Shown here: positions 1 through 7,141 of the stretch, piece by piece
How positions within the stretch are numbered: position 1 is the stretch's first letter
Layout of the letters: every line of letters begins with the position of its first letter
DNA from: Actinomycetota bacterium
Lineage (GTDB): Bacteria; Actinomycetota; UBA4738; HRBIN12
Assembly (NCBI GenBank): GCA_004366195.1
Contig: SIRV01000101.1
Coordinates: forward strand, 1-9,852
DNA: 9,852 nt
Direction: 5' to 3'
Notes under the pieces: model-generated
What the model saw: the letters and a program-made list of their open reading frames with translations, nothing else
Databases searched by the model: none
Told to the model about the DNA's origin: nothing
Made by a program: the position numbers and the translations under genes

Positions 1-1
1 C

Positions 2-598
2 GCCTGGATCGTCGCGGGCGCCACCCTCCCCGGCCTCCTCGCGTGGATCTGGTGGCGGCCGGAGCTGCCCGGTCGGGCTCCCGGTTCCCCTGCCCTCGAG
101 TGGGTCCTGGTGCTCGCGGTCGCCGCCGCCGCGCTCGGCCTGGTACGGGCTCGGACGCGGCTGGGGGCGATCGCGACGGGCGGGACCTTGGGGTTCCTGG
201 TCGCGCTGCTGTTCGGGACGCTCGGGGGACCTGACCTCGTCGTCACGCAACTGCTGGTCGAGACGCTCACGGTCGTCCTCATGGTGCTGGTCCTCCGCCG
301 TCTCTCCCCAGGGTTCGCGCGCGTGTCCCGCCGACGGCGGGTGGCGGCGGCCTGCGCCGGGGTCGCGGTCGGGGCGGTCGCCGCGCTCGCGACGTCGTCG
401 TTCACGGGGCGTCGCGGGCTGTCGGAGGCCGGGGCGTACTTCCTCCGTGCCGCTCCTCGGGTCGCGGGGGGGCGGAACGTGGTGAACACGATCCTGGTGG
501 ACTTCCGGGCCCTCGATACCCTGGGCGAGATCACCGTGGTCGCCGTCGCGGGGCTCGGGGCGGCGGCCGTGGCGATGGCCGCGAGGCGGCCGCGATGA
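2..598 (+). CDS. mrpA: Mrp Na+/H+ antiporter subunit A, C-terminal part (5' truncated)
   Basis: The reading frame is open from base 2 to the TGA at 596-598 and gives 198 residues with no start in the window. It matches the C-terminal region of MrpA/MnhA, the largest subunit (usually about 750-1000 residues) of the multisubunit Na+/H+ antiporter in the cytoplasmic membrane. The diagnostic pieces are the GGPDLVVTQLLVETLTVVL helix (near 224-280), which resembles NuoJ-like MrpA segments, and NVVNTILVDFRALDTLGEI (near 479-535), the usual ending of MrpA before MrpB. A basic loop (RRRR near 331) separates two hydrophobic parts. The stop overlaps the mrpB ATG as ATGA. An internal GTG at 110 could be called as a start, but the conserved family context and the open upstream frame make truncation by the window edge far more likely. 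The proton-channel domain shared with NuoL must lie upstream. Confidence 0.93.
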   Translation, partial: AWIVAGATLPGLLAWIWWRPELPGRAPGSPALEWVLVLAVAAAALGLVRARTRLGAIATGGTLGFLVALLFGTLGGPDLVVTQLLVETLTVVLMVLVLRRLSPGFARVSRRRRVAAACAGVAVGAVAALATSSFTGRRGLSEAGAYFLRAAPRVAGGRNVVNTILVDFRALDTLGEITVVAVAGLGAAAVAMAARRPR

Positions 599-1017
599 GC
601 ACGGTCATCGTTCGCGCCCTCGTGCGTCCGCTCGGTTTCTTGATGCTCGGGCTCTCCCTGTTCCTGCTCCTGCGGGGTCACCACGAGCCCGGAGGTGGCT
701 TCGCGGGGGGGCTCCTCGCGGGCGCGGCCCTCGCGTTGCGCCGCCTCGCCGGCACGGGCCCCGTCCGCCCTCGAGCCGGCGCGGGCGCGGCGGTCCTGGC
801 GGCGGGGATGCTGATCGCGGTCGGCTATGGCCTGGTCGGCCTCGTGCTCGGGGACGCCTTCCTGGGCTCGCGGGTCTGGCGGCTGGGGGTGCCGATCGTC
901 GGCGACCTCAAGATCACGGCCTCCCTCGTCTTCGATCTCGGCGTGTACGTGGTCGTGGTGGCGGTCGTGGCGATCTTCCTGGAGACGTTGGAGGGAGACG
1001 GATGGCGGGCGCCCTGA
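595..1017 (+). CDS. mrpB: Mrp Na+/H+ antiporter subunit B
   Basis: This 140-residue integral membrane protein is a subunit of the Mrp antiporter, which exports Na+ in exchange for H+. The family signatures are plain: RGHHEPGGGFAGGL at residues 27-40 and GDLKITASLVFDLGVY at 103-118, with about four hydrophobic helices (roughly 5-26, 33-50, 64-86, 109-130). Length and ends match full-length MnhB. The ATG at 595 overlaps the mrpA TGA (ATGA), implying translational coupling. The C-terminus overlaps mrpC by 16 bases. Some bacteria fuse this domain to MrpA; here it is a separate gene. Confidence 0.95.
   Translation: MSTVIVRALVRPLGFLMLGLSLFLLLRGHHEPGGGFAGGLLAGAALALRRLAGTGPVRPRAGAGAAVLAAGMLIAVGYGLVGLVLGDAFLGSRVWRLGVPIVGDLKITASLVFDLGVYVVVVAVVAIFLETLEGDGWRAP
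990..997 (+). promoter_or_regulatory. Ribosome binding site of mrpC
   Basis: GGAGGGAG lies inside the end of mrpB, and its GGAGG core is seven bases before the ATG at 1002. It fixes the mrpC start within the 16-base overlap. This is the only junction in the operon that is not a 4-base overlap, so mrpC may rely on this site more than on coupling. Confidence 0.6.
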
Positions 1018-1313
1018 TCGTCGGTATCCTCGCGGGGGCAGGAACCTACCTGCTGCTGCAGCGCGGGATCGTGCGGGTGATCCTCGGGTTCGTCACGCTG
1101 GGGCACGCGGTCAACGTCTTGCTCGTGCTCTCGGGCGGCCCCAGCCGACGCGGCGCACCGATCGCGGGTGCCCGGGGGGTGCCGGCGGATCCCCTGCCGC
1201 AAGCCTTCGTGCTCACGGCGATCGTCATCGCGTTCGGGATCACGGCGTTCCTCCTCGCGCTCGCCTTCCGCTCGGCCTCGGAGACCGGCGACGACGATCC
1301 GGAGGCCGCGTGA
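1002..1313 (+). CDS. mrpC: Mrp Na+/H+ antiporter subunit C (NuoK-like)
   Basis: This 103-residue protein with three membrane helices is homologous to NuoK of respiratory complex I. The family motif DPLPQAFVLTAIVIAFGI sits at residues 63-80. The N-terminal helix reads into GIVRVILGFVTLGHAVN at 22-38, also typical of MnhC. Together with MrpA and MrpD it forms the membrane ion-translocating part of the complex. The acidic tail (ETGDDDPEAA) is cytoplasmic or disordered by appearance. The start follows a strong GGAGGGAG, and the stop overlaps the mrpD GTG. Confidence 0.95.
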   Translation: MAGALIVGILAGAGTYLLLQRGIVRVILGFVTLGHAVNVLLVLSGGPSRRGAPIAGARGVPADPLPQAFVLTAIVIAFGITAFLLALAFRSASETGDDDPEAA

Positions 1314-2770
1314 GCCGTCTCTTGCCGCTCGTCTTCGCGGTCCCGCTCGTCCTCGCGGCGGTCGGGGTTCCGCTCCGCCGCAGCATCGGATCGTCGCGAG
1401 CGCTCGTGCTGGCTGGCGCCCTCTGGCTCGTGGGCGCGGGCGGCTGGCTCCTCTGGGCCACGCGGGACGGCGGTGTGGTCGTCGCGCGCATGGGCGGCTG
1501 GCCGCCTCCGGTCGCGATCACCCTGGCCGGCGACACCTTCGCCTCCCTGATGCTGTGCGTGAGCGGGTTCGTCGTGGGGGCGACGGCGGTCTTCGCGTTC
1601 GCGCGGGGCGAGGACCGACGGCCGTTCTTCCATCCGGCGGCGCTGGTGTTGACCGCCGGGGTCGGCGGCGCATACCTGACGGCGGATCTCTTCAACCTCT
1701 TCGTCTTCGTGGAGGTGGGGCTGGCGGCCTCGTACGTGCTGGTGGTGAGCGGCGCCGGGCGGGAGGAGGCCCGTGCTGGGGTTGTGTACGTCGTCGCGAA
1801 CCTGTTGGCGTCGACGGCGCTGCTCGCCGCCATCGCGCTGCTGTACGGGGCCGCCGGGAGCGTGAACCTCGCGCAGCTCGCGGGGGTCGGCTCGGATCGG
1901 GGGACCGCTGCCGTCGCAGGGGTGATGGTGATGGCGGCCCTGGGGATCAAGGCGTCCGTCGTTCCCGCCCACGGGTGGCTGCCTCGCAGCTATCCGCTGG
2001 CCGGTCCGGCGGTCACGGCCATGCTCTCGGGTCTGCTCACGAAGGTCGGCGTCTACGCGGCCTACCGCGTCGGCTCGGTGGTCCTCGGAGGCTCGTCCGG
2101 GATCCGCATCCCGCTGCTCGTCGTGGCCGGTGCCACCATGGTGATCGGGGTGCTGGGCGCGGTCGGGCGGAACTCGATGCGGGAGATCCTCTCGTTCCAC
2201 ATGGTGAGCCAGATCGGGTACCTCGTGATGGCCCTCGGGATCTCGGGCGCGACGGCGTTGTCGGCGGGGGTCTTCTTCATGGTCCAGTACATCGTGGTGA
2301 AGGCCTCGCTCTTCCTGGTCGCCGGCGCGGTGGAGAGCCTCGAGGGGACGGGGGAGCTGGGGCGGACCCCGGGCCTGGCGAGACGCCGACCGGTCCTGTC
2401 GACGGCGTTCGCGATCGCGGCGCTTTCGCTCGCGGGTGTCCCGCCCCTCTCCGGCTTCGTGGGCAAGCTCGGCCTCGTCCGCGCGGCGTTCGATGCCCGG
2501 GAGTACCTGATGGGAGGGGTCGCGGTGGTCGTGAGCTTCCTCACGCTTGCGTCCATGGTGAAGATCTGGAACGGCTCGTTCGGGGGCCGGGCGGTGCGCG
2601 GCCCGCGGGGTCGGCAGACGCCGGCGAGGCTCCTCGTGGCGCCGGGCCTCCTCACCGCCTCCCTCAGCGTGGTGCTGGGGCTCGGGGCCGAGACGCTCTG
2701 GGCCCTCGCGGAGCGGGCCGGCGCCGCACTCGCGGATCCAGGCGCGTACGTCCGGGCGGTGTCGGGATGA
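1310..2770 (+). CDS. mrpD: Mrp Na+/H+ antiporter subunit D (NuoM/NuoN-like)
   Basis: This 486-residue polytopic membrane protein belongs to the proton-conducting NuoL/M/N family and is a core ion-translocating Mrp subunit. The expected charged residues are present: Glu135 in LFVFVEVGLAASY, Lys214 in GIKASVVPAHGWLP, Lys245 in LLTKVGVYAAYR, His297 in ILSFHMVSQIGY, Lys331 in VVKASLF and Lys386 in GFVGKLGL. By family knowledge the TM5 Glu and the TM7/TM8 Lys are needed for antiport. The frame stays open upstream to 827, but GTG at 1310 is chosen because it gives the family length, follows GGAGG at 1301-1305, and makes the GTGA overlap seen elsewhere in the operon. The stop overlaps the mrpE ATG. 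Confidence 0.96.
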   Translation: MSRLLPLVFAVPLVLAAVGVPLRRSIGSSRALVLAGALWLVGAGGWLLWATRDGGVVVARMGGWPPPVAITLAGDTFASLMLCVSGFVVGATAVFAFARGEDRRPFFHPAALVLTAGVGGAYLTADLFNLFVFVEVGLAASYVLVVSGAGREEARAGVVYVVANLLASTALLAAIALLYGAAGSVNLAQLAGVGSDRGTAAVAGVMVMAALGIKASVVPAHGWLPRSYPLAGPAVTAMLSGLLTKVGVYAAYRVGSVVLGGSSGIRIPLLVVAGATMVIGVLGAVGRNSMREILSFHMVSQIGYLVMALGISGATALSAGVFFMVQYIVVKASLFLVAGAVESLEGTGELGRTPGLARRRPVLSTAFAIAALSLAGVPPLSGFVGKLGLVRAAFDAREYLMGGVAVVVSFLTLASMVKIWNGSFGGRAVRGPRGRQTPARLLVAPGLLTASLSVVLGLGAETLWALAERAGAALADPGAYVRAVSG

Positions 2771-3108
2771 GGGTCCTCCGGGTCCTGCTGCGCCCATGGC
2801 GGCTCGCGTGGTTCGCCGTCCTGTACCTCGTGGAGCTCGTGGAGGCCAACGCGGTCGTGGCCTGGGAGGTCCTCACCCCCACCCACTCCATCCGGCCCGG
2901 CATCGTGCGCGTGCCTACAGGCGCGCGGACGGATCTCGAGGTGGCGATCCTCGCGAACCTGATCTCGTTCACACCGGGCACGCTCGTGATCGAGGTGGAC
3001 GAGGACCCCCGGGCCCTGTACGTGCACGCGCTCCACCTGCGGACGCCCGAGGACGTCCGTCGCCGCGTCGCGCGACTCGAGCGACGGTTGAGGTGGGTGG
3101 CCGCGTGA
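2767..3108 (+). CDS. mrpE: Mrp Na+/H+ antiporter subunit E (short form)
   Basis: This 113-residue protein is recognised by FTPGTLVIEVDED (68-80) and LYVHALH (84-90), the conserved cytoplasmic core of MnhE. The N-terminus has one clear hydrophobic stretch (about 13-33, WRLAWFAVLYLVELVEANAV). The well-studied Bacillus and Staphylococcus proteins are near 160 residues with additional N-terminal helices, so this is a compact version. The C-terminus is basic (RRRVARLERRLRW). MrpE is an accessory subunit needed for full activity and assembly. The ATG overlaps the mrpD TGA, and the TGA overlaps the mrpF GTG. Confidence 0.93.
   Translation: MRVLRVLLRPWRLAWFAVLYLVELVEANAVVAWEVLTPTHSIRPGIVRVPTGARTDLEVAILANLISFTPGTLVIEVDEDPRALYVHALHLRTPEDVRRRVARLERRLRWVAA
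3091..3096 (+). promoter_or_regulatory. Ribosome binding site of mrpF
   Basis: AGGTGG lies eight bases before the GTG at 3105, within the end of mrpE. It supports that GTG over any in-frame start further upstream, which would lie deep inside mrpE. Confidence 0.45.
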
Positions 3109-3359
3109 TCCCCACGGTCGTCCTCGTGCTCCTCGCGGTGGGCTTCCTCGCCGGCCTGGGTCGGGTGATGCGCGGCCCCTCGGTCGCAGACCGCGCGGCC
3201 GCGGCCGACGTCTGCCTCCTGTGCGCGGTGAGCGCCATCTGCGTGGTCGCGGTCGTGGTGGGCGAGCCCGCGCTCCTCACGGCCGCCCTGGTCGCCACGA
3301 TCGTGGGGTTCCTCGCGACACTGTCCCTGGCCAGGCTGGTGCGTCGGGAGGGGTCGTGA
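3105..3359 (+). CDS. mrpF: Mrp Na+/H+ antiporter subunit F
   Basis: This 84-residue protein has three predicted membrane helices (about 4-21, 33-53, 56-78). The MnhF signature RGPSVADR is at 23-30, followed by an Asp (residue 35, AAAAD) in the position of the conserved ALD/ALN segment. ALVATIVGFLATLSLARLV near 61-79 is the usual last helix. It is a small structural subunit of the Mrp complex. It starts with GTG in a GTGA overlap with mrpE and ends in another GTGA overlap with mrpG. Length agrees with the family (about 85-95). Confidence 0.94.
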   Translation: MIPTVVLVLLAVGFLAGLGRVMRGPSVADRAAAADVCLLCAVSAICVVAVVVGEPALLTAALVATIVGFLATLSLARLVRREGS

Positions 3360-3700
3360 GGGTCCTCGGGGAGTCCCTGCTCGGTGTGGGGGCCGCCCTC
3401 ATGGCTCTCGCCGGGATCGGGGTCCTCCGCCTCCCGGACGTGTACGCAAGGCTGCAGGCCGGCACGAAGGCGGCGAGCCTGGGGCTGGCCTGCGTGTTCG
3501 TCGGCACCGCGGTCCTGCTCCCTGGGGCGTCCGTCGCGGTCAAGCTCGGCCTCGCGCTGGTGTTCCAGCTGCTCACGGCGCCGCTCGCGGCACACGTGAT
3601 CGGGCGGGCCGCCTACCGCGCCGGGATCCCGGCATGGCGCCTCGAGCTGGACGAGTTGCGGGACCGGGTGAGCACGCCCCCGCGCCCCCCGGAGCCGTGA
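3356..3700 (+). CDS. mrpG: Mrp Na+/H+ antiporter subunit G
   Basis: This 114-residue protein carries the MnhG signature LPDVYARLQAGTKAASLG at 26-43 and TAPLAAHVIGRAAY at 74-87, with three hydrophobic segments. Length is normal. GGGAGGGG (3346-3353) precedes the GTG start, which overlaps the mrpF stop. The proline-rich tail (PPRPPEP) is unremarkable. It is the last gene of the Mrp operon. The next gene is on the other strand, and its stop lies only six bases away, leaving no room for a dedicated intergenic terminator. Confidence 0.94.
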   Translation: MRVLGESLLGVGAALMALAGIGVLRLPDVYARLQAGTKAASLGLACVFVGTAVLLPGASVAVKLGLALVFQLLTAPLAAHVIGRAAYRAGIPAWRLELDELRDRVSTPPRPPEP

Positions 3701-3706
3701 TCCGCG

Positions 3707-4879
3707 TCACTCGCCCGGTGCCTCGATCGGCTGGCGTCGGAGCATCGCGCCGAGGACCGGCGGCGTGAGCAAGGTGGTCACCACGGTCATCACGAGCACC
3801 ACGCCGTACAGGTCGCGCGAGATGACCCCGAGGTTCAGGCCGAACGCGGCGACGATCAGCCCGACCTCGGCGCGGGGGACCATGGCCACGCCGATGGTTG
3901 AGGCCGTCCACCTGCCGAAGCGTCGCGCTCCCAGGTAGCCGGCGAGGATCTTCGTGACGACGGCGACCCCGGTCACGAGGAGGGCGATACCGACGATCCG
4001 TGGCTCCGCGAAGACGGATGGGTCCAGGCGTGTGCCGGTGACCGCGAAGAAGAAGGGCACGAGGAACTCGTAGACCGGCTCCACCTGGTTCGCGATCTCG
4101 TCACGACGGAGTTCGAAGATCAGTCCCGCGAGGAACGCTCCGATGATCGAGGCGAGGCCGATCACGCCGGAGAGCGCGGCGAGGCCGAGGGTGAGGAGCA
4201 CGGCGAGGGCGAAAGGCGACCCCGGCACGATGGGGAGGTGCGCGAAGTCGTACAGGCGGCGCACCAGCCGGGGACCGGCGAACACCACGAAGGCGAGGAA
4301 CGCCACTTCCTCGATGAGGGTCACGGCGAGCGCGGCCTCGGAGACGTTGCCGCGCGTCAGCCCGGCGACCAGCGCGAGGACGGTGATCGCCAGGACGTCG
4401 TCCACGACGGCGGCCCCCAGCACGACCTTGGCGGCCGTGGTGCCGAGCGCCCCGAGATCTCGGAACACCCGCGCGGTTACTCCCACGCTCGTCGCCACCA
4501 GGGCGGCGGCGATGAAGAGCGACTCCGAGGCGGGATGCCGCAGGGCGAGCATGAGGGCCGCGCCTCCGAGGAACGGGAGCGCGACCCCGGTGGTGCCGAC
4601 CAGAAGAGCGGGTAGCCCGACCCGTCGTAACTCGCTCAAGTGCGTCTCGAGGCCCACGGTGAAGAGGAGGATGATGATGCCCAGCTCGGCGATGACGTCG
4701 AGGACCACCATCTCCTGTTCCGGCCCCGCGACGATCGCAAGCAGGTGGGGCCCGACCAGCACCCCAGCGAGCAGCTCGCCGATGACGGCCGGTTGACGGA
4801 TCGCGTCGAAAAGACCTCCGAGGACGCGCGCCGCGGCGAAGAGGACGAACAGATCGAACAGGACCTCGGTAACCTGCAT
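3707..4879 (-). CDS. CPA2-family Na+/H+ antiporter (NapA/KefB-like, no RCK domain)
   Basis: This 390-residue protein with about 12-13 membrane helices belongs to the Na_H_Exchanger (monovalent cation:proton antiporter 2) family. It carries the paired aspartates of electrogenic members, Asp160-Asp161 in GAAVVDDVLAITVLAL. Lys310 in VVTKILAGYLGARR matches the position of the NapA helix-10 lysine. Arg336 and Glu338 in VPRAEVGLIV are conserved, as is ATSVGVTARVFRDLG at 129-143. It is full length for NapA-type proteins (about 385-390) and lacks the C-terminal TrkA-N/RCK nucleotide-binding domain of KefB/KefC. Na+/H+ or Li+/H+ exchange is therefore more likely than glutathione-gated K+ efflux, but the ion is inferred. 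It lies 80 bases downstream of the protease gene and ends tail-to-tail against mrpG. The ATG at 4879 has only a weak upstream purine stretch. Confidence 0.9.
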   Translation of the reverse strand: MQVTEVLFDLFVLFAAARVLGGLFDAIRQPAVIGELLAGVLVGPHLLAIVAGPEQEMVVLDVIAELGIIILLFTVGLETHLSELRRVGLPALLVGTTGVALPFLGGAALMLALRHPASESLFIAAALVATSVGVTARVFRDLGALGTTAAKVVLGAAVVDDVLAITVLALVAGLTRGNVSEAALAVTLIEEVAFLAFVVFAGPRLVRRLYDFAHLPIVPGSPFALAVLLTLGLAALSGVIGLASIIGAFLAGLIFELRRDEIANQVEPVYEFLVPFFFAVTGTRLDPSVFAEPRIVGIALLVTGVAVVTKILAGYLGARRFGRWTASTIGVAMVPRAEVGLIVAAFGLNLGVISRDLYGVVLVMTVVTTLLTPPVLGAMLRRQPIEAPGE

Positions 4880-4948
4880 CGGCGCTCACGTTTCGTTCCA
4901 GGGCGTCCCCATACGTTACCGTGGTGTAGCCGGGGCCCACCGGGCGGT

Positions 4949-4971
4949 GTTCGCTCGGGCTACGAGCGAAC
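4949..4971 (-). terminator. Hairpin spanning the stop codon of the fused protease gene
   Basis: A perfect 9-bp inverted repeat, GTTCGCTCG / CGAGCGAAC, is separated by five bases. Read on the - strand, the loop is TAGCC and contains the TAG stop codon of the protease gene. No T-run follows, so it is not a classical intrinsic terminator. U-less hairpins can act as terminators or RNA-stabilising ends in high-GC bacteria. It may limit read-through into the downstream antiporter gene. The role is inference. Confidence 0.4.
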
Positions 4972-7080
4972 GCGCAGCGCGGAGAGAGCCTCGGCGACGG
5001 AGCCTACGCCGACAACGCGCAACCCGGGGTCCGCGACCTCCTCGGCGTTGCCCGCGGGCACGAGGACCAGTTCGGCCTCCGCGGTCCGGGCGACGGACAG
5101 CTTGGCCGCGATCCCACCGACAGGACCGATGCGGCCCTCCCCGTCGATGGTTCCGGTGGCGGCGATCGTCCGTCCTCCGGCGAGATCCTGCGGGTCGAGG
5201 ATATCCACGATAGCGAGCGCGTACGCGAGGGCCGCCGATGGCCCCCCGACCGCCCGTTCGCGGAAGCGGATCTGGAAAGGGAGACGCACGTCGAGCCCGC
5301 GGGTTCCCGCGACCACCCCGATGCCGCCGCGCCCGTCTTCCATGCGGCGACTCGCGATGCGGATCTCCTGTCGCAGGCCATCGCGCTCGATCGCGATCAC
5401 GAACCGGGTACCGGGGGGCCGGGCTGCGATCGCGGCGGCGAGGTCGGTGGCGAGCCGGATCGGCACGCCGTCCACCGCGACGATCACGTCGCCGGCCTGG
5501 AGTTTGCCGTCCGCCGGTGAGTCGCTCACGATATCGACGACCACGGCGCCCGAGCCGTCGAGCTCGGCCGGAAGCCCCAGCTCCCTCGCAGCCGCTGCGG
5601 CCGCGAGCTCGCGGCTCTCGCGGTGAAGGATCGCCTGCTCGCTCGAGTAGCGCTCCCGGTCTGTGCCCGCGGGGATGGCCATCGTCAGCGGGACAACCTC
5701 CCGGTCGGCCGCGAAGGTCGCCAGGAGGACGCCGAACAGGTTCGGTCGTGAGACCTGCACGGGGAGCATCACGTACTCGCCGTTGATCCGGCTCGTCGGC
5801 ACTCCCTCGATCTGGATGTCCCCGGCGACATCGATGGGGAGGCCGGGCGAGAGGACGGCGAACGGAGGGTGGTACAGGTATCCGACCACGGTCGCCATAG
5901 CCAGCGCGACCACGACCCAGACCCCGCGGCTGGCCCCCCGCGTGGCAGGGGCAGCTGGATGTTCGACGACCTGCCCGATCTCGAGGGCTCTGGTGATGTC
6001 CGCCGGAGAGACGATCCCGACGACGCGGTCGGCCTCCTCCACGACCACCGCCCGTCCCGGAGGGGTTCGCAAGACCGGCAGCACGTCCATGACGGACGCA
6101 TCGGGCCCGACGGTGGCGACCCGGTCCCGTGGCAGCATCACCTCACCGACCGTGCGGTCGGACCGTTCCCCCGGTGGTACCCGTGCGGCGAGGCGGAGCC
6201 ACATGAGTCCTGCCAGGCGTCGGTCCGTGAGCACGGGATACGTGGCGTGGCCACGCGGGCCCGTCGTCTCCGCCACGAAGCGAGCGAGCGACCAGGAGGC
6301 GTCGACGGCATCCGGTTCGGGCGTCATGACGTCACGGACCCGCTTCCCCGCGAACGTCTGTTGGACGAGCGCCGCTGACGCCTCGCTCGATGCGGCCTGG
6401 AGGAGGAACCATCCGAGGATCACGAGCCAGAGGCCGCCCAGCCCGGCTCCCGTCAGGAACCCGAGCACCCCTACCCACACGAGGAGGACCCCGAACGCCC
6501 GCCCCGCGCGGGCCGCAGACAGTGAGGCGGCGACGAAGTTGCCTTGGCGCTTCCACAGGTACGCGCGGAGGATGCGGCCGCCGTCGAGGGGCAGAGCAGG
6601 GACGAGGTTGAAGCCTGCGAGGATCAGATTGATGCGGCCGAGGTACGCGGGGACGGCGACGGCTCCGGAGGGCGCGCCGCTGCGCTCGAGCGCGTAAGCG
6701 CCCACCGCGAACACGGCGGCGAGTGCCGCGGACGTGAGAGGCCCCACGATGGTCATGCGGAACTCGGTCTTGGGAGAGGGCACGCCACCCGTGAAACGCG
6801 CCACCCCGCCGCGGGGCCACAGCGTGATCCCCTCGATGCGGACCCCTTCGCGCAGGCCTATGAGCGCGTGCGCGAGCTCATGGAGGAGTACGGATAGGAA
6901 GAAGAGCACGACGGTGGTCACCGCCATGATGAGGTAGGCCGTGTTGGGGAGCCCTGGGTGGGTCGCGGGGAAGAGCGCCGAGCCGAGGATCCAGGAGAGG
7001 AGCGCCGCGATGAACAACCAGGACCAGTTGATCCCGACGGGGATCCCCCGAACCCGGAAGATCGTGAGGCTGCGCTCCAT
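4960..7080 (-). CDS. Fused site-2 protease (M50)-CBS-PDZ-Lon (S16) membrane protease
   Basis: This is one uninterrupted 706-residue protein carrying two proteases. Residues 1-240 are a polytopic M50 site-2 protease of the Rip3/CBS-linked type. Zinc motif HELAH is at 67-71 (His67, Glu68, His71), and LPLDGGR has Asp166 as the third zinc ligand. Residues about 246-369 hold two CBS domains (RVRDVMTPEPDAV, then TVGEVMLPRD to VVGIVSPADITRAL). A membrane helix follows (about 386-404), preceded by basic RGASRG, then a YlbL-like module. That module starts with YHPPFAVLSPGLPIDV, has a PDZ domain (about 511-581, SPADGKLQAGDVIVAVDG) and a Lon-type S16 domain with Ser615 in GGPSAALAYAL and Lys660 in GGIAAKL. 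By the positive-inside rule the CBS domains face the cytoplasm and PDZ-Lon the outside. ATG at 7080 is preferred, since the upstream TTG (7131) adds 17 non-conserved residues. Regulated intramembrane proteolysis is inferred; the substrate is unknown. Confidence 0.9.
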   Translation of the reverse strand: MERSLTIFRVRGIPVGINWSWLFIAALLSWILGSALFPATHPGLPNTAYLIMAVTTVVLFFLSVLLHELAHALIGLREGVRIEGITLWPRGGVARFTGGVPSPKTEFRMTIVGPLTSAALAAVFAVGAYALERSGAPSGAVAVPAYLGRINLILAGFNLVPALPLDGGRILRAYLWKRQGNFVAASLSAARAGRAFGVLLVWVGVLGFLTGAGLGGLWLVILGWFLLQAASSEASAALVQQTFAGKRVRDVMTPEPDAVDASWSLARFVAETTGPRGHATYPVLTDRRLAGLMWLRLAARVPPGERSDRTVGEVMLPRDRVATVGPDASVMDVLPVLRTPPGRAVVVEEADRVVGIVSPADITRALEIGQVVEHPAAPATRGASRGVWVVVALAMATVVGYLYHPPFAVLSPGLPIDVAGDIQIEGVPTSRINGEYVMLPVQVSRPNLFGVLLATFAADREVVPLTMAIPAGTDRERYSSEQAILHRESRELAAAAAARELGLPAELDGSGAVVVDIVSDSPADGKLQAGDVIVAVDGVPIRLATDLAAAIAARPPGTRFVIAIERDGLRQEIRIASRRMEDGRGGIGVVAGTRGLDVRLPFQIRFRERAVGGPSAALAYALAIVDILDPQDLAGGRTIAATGTIDGEGRIGPVGGIAAKLSVARTAEAELVLVPAGNAEEVADPGLRVVGVGSVAEALSALRVRS

Positions 7081-7141
7081 CGTTCCCGTCCACCCTGGGC
7101 CACAGTAGCCCGGGAGACGCCCGTCGGGCAAGGCGAACGCG

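Noticed and set aside
827..1309. Upstream extension of the mrpD frame through mrpB/mrpC
   Set aside because: The residues are low complexity and unlike MrpD. The GTG at 1310 gives the family length and the operon-typical overlap.
1168..2766. Upstream extension of the mrpE frame through mrpD
   Set aside because: The extension is Arg/Gly-rich without family similarity. Only the part from the ATG at 2767 matches MrpE.
1046..2797. A 583-codon open frame on the - strand opposite mrpC-mrpD
   Set aside because: It is a shadow caused by high third-position G+C. The product is Arg/His/Pro-rich low complexity with no fold signature, and the + strand encodes recognisable Mrp subunits.
3697..3710. GTGA/TCAC inverted repeat between mrpG and the antiporter gene as a bidirectional terminator
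   Set aside because: The stem is only 4 bp and simply reflects the two opposing TGA stop codons.
4880..4948. Possible promoter (TAACGT-like -10) for the antiporter gene
   Set aside because: No matching -35 at a fitting distance could be seen, and the short gap is compatible with read-through from the protease gene.
7081..7131. Longer N-terminus of the fused protease from a TTG at 7131
   Set aside because: The added 17 residues do not look like the family start, while the ATG at 7080 begins directly before the conserved N-terminal strand and first helix.
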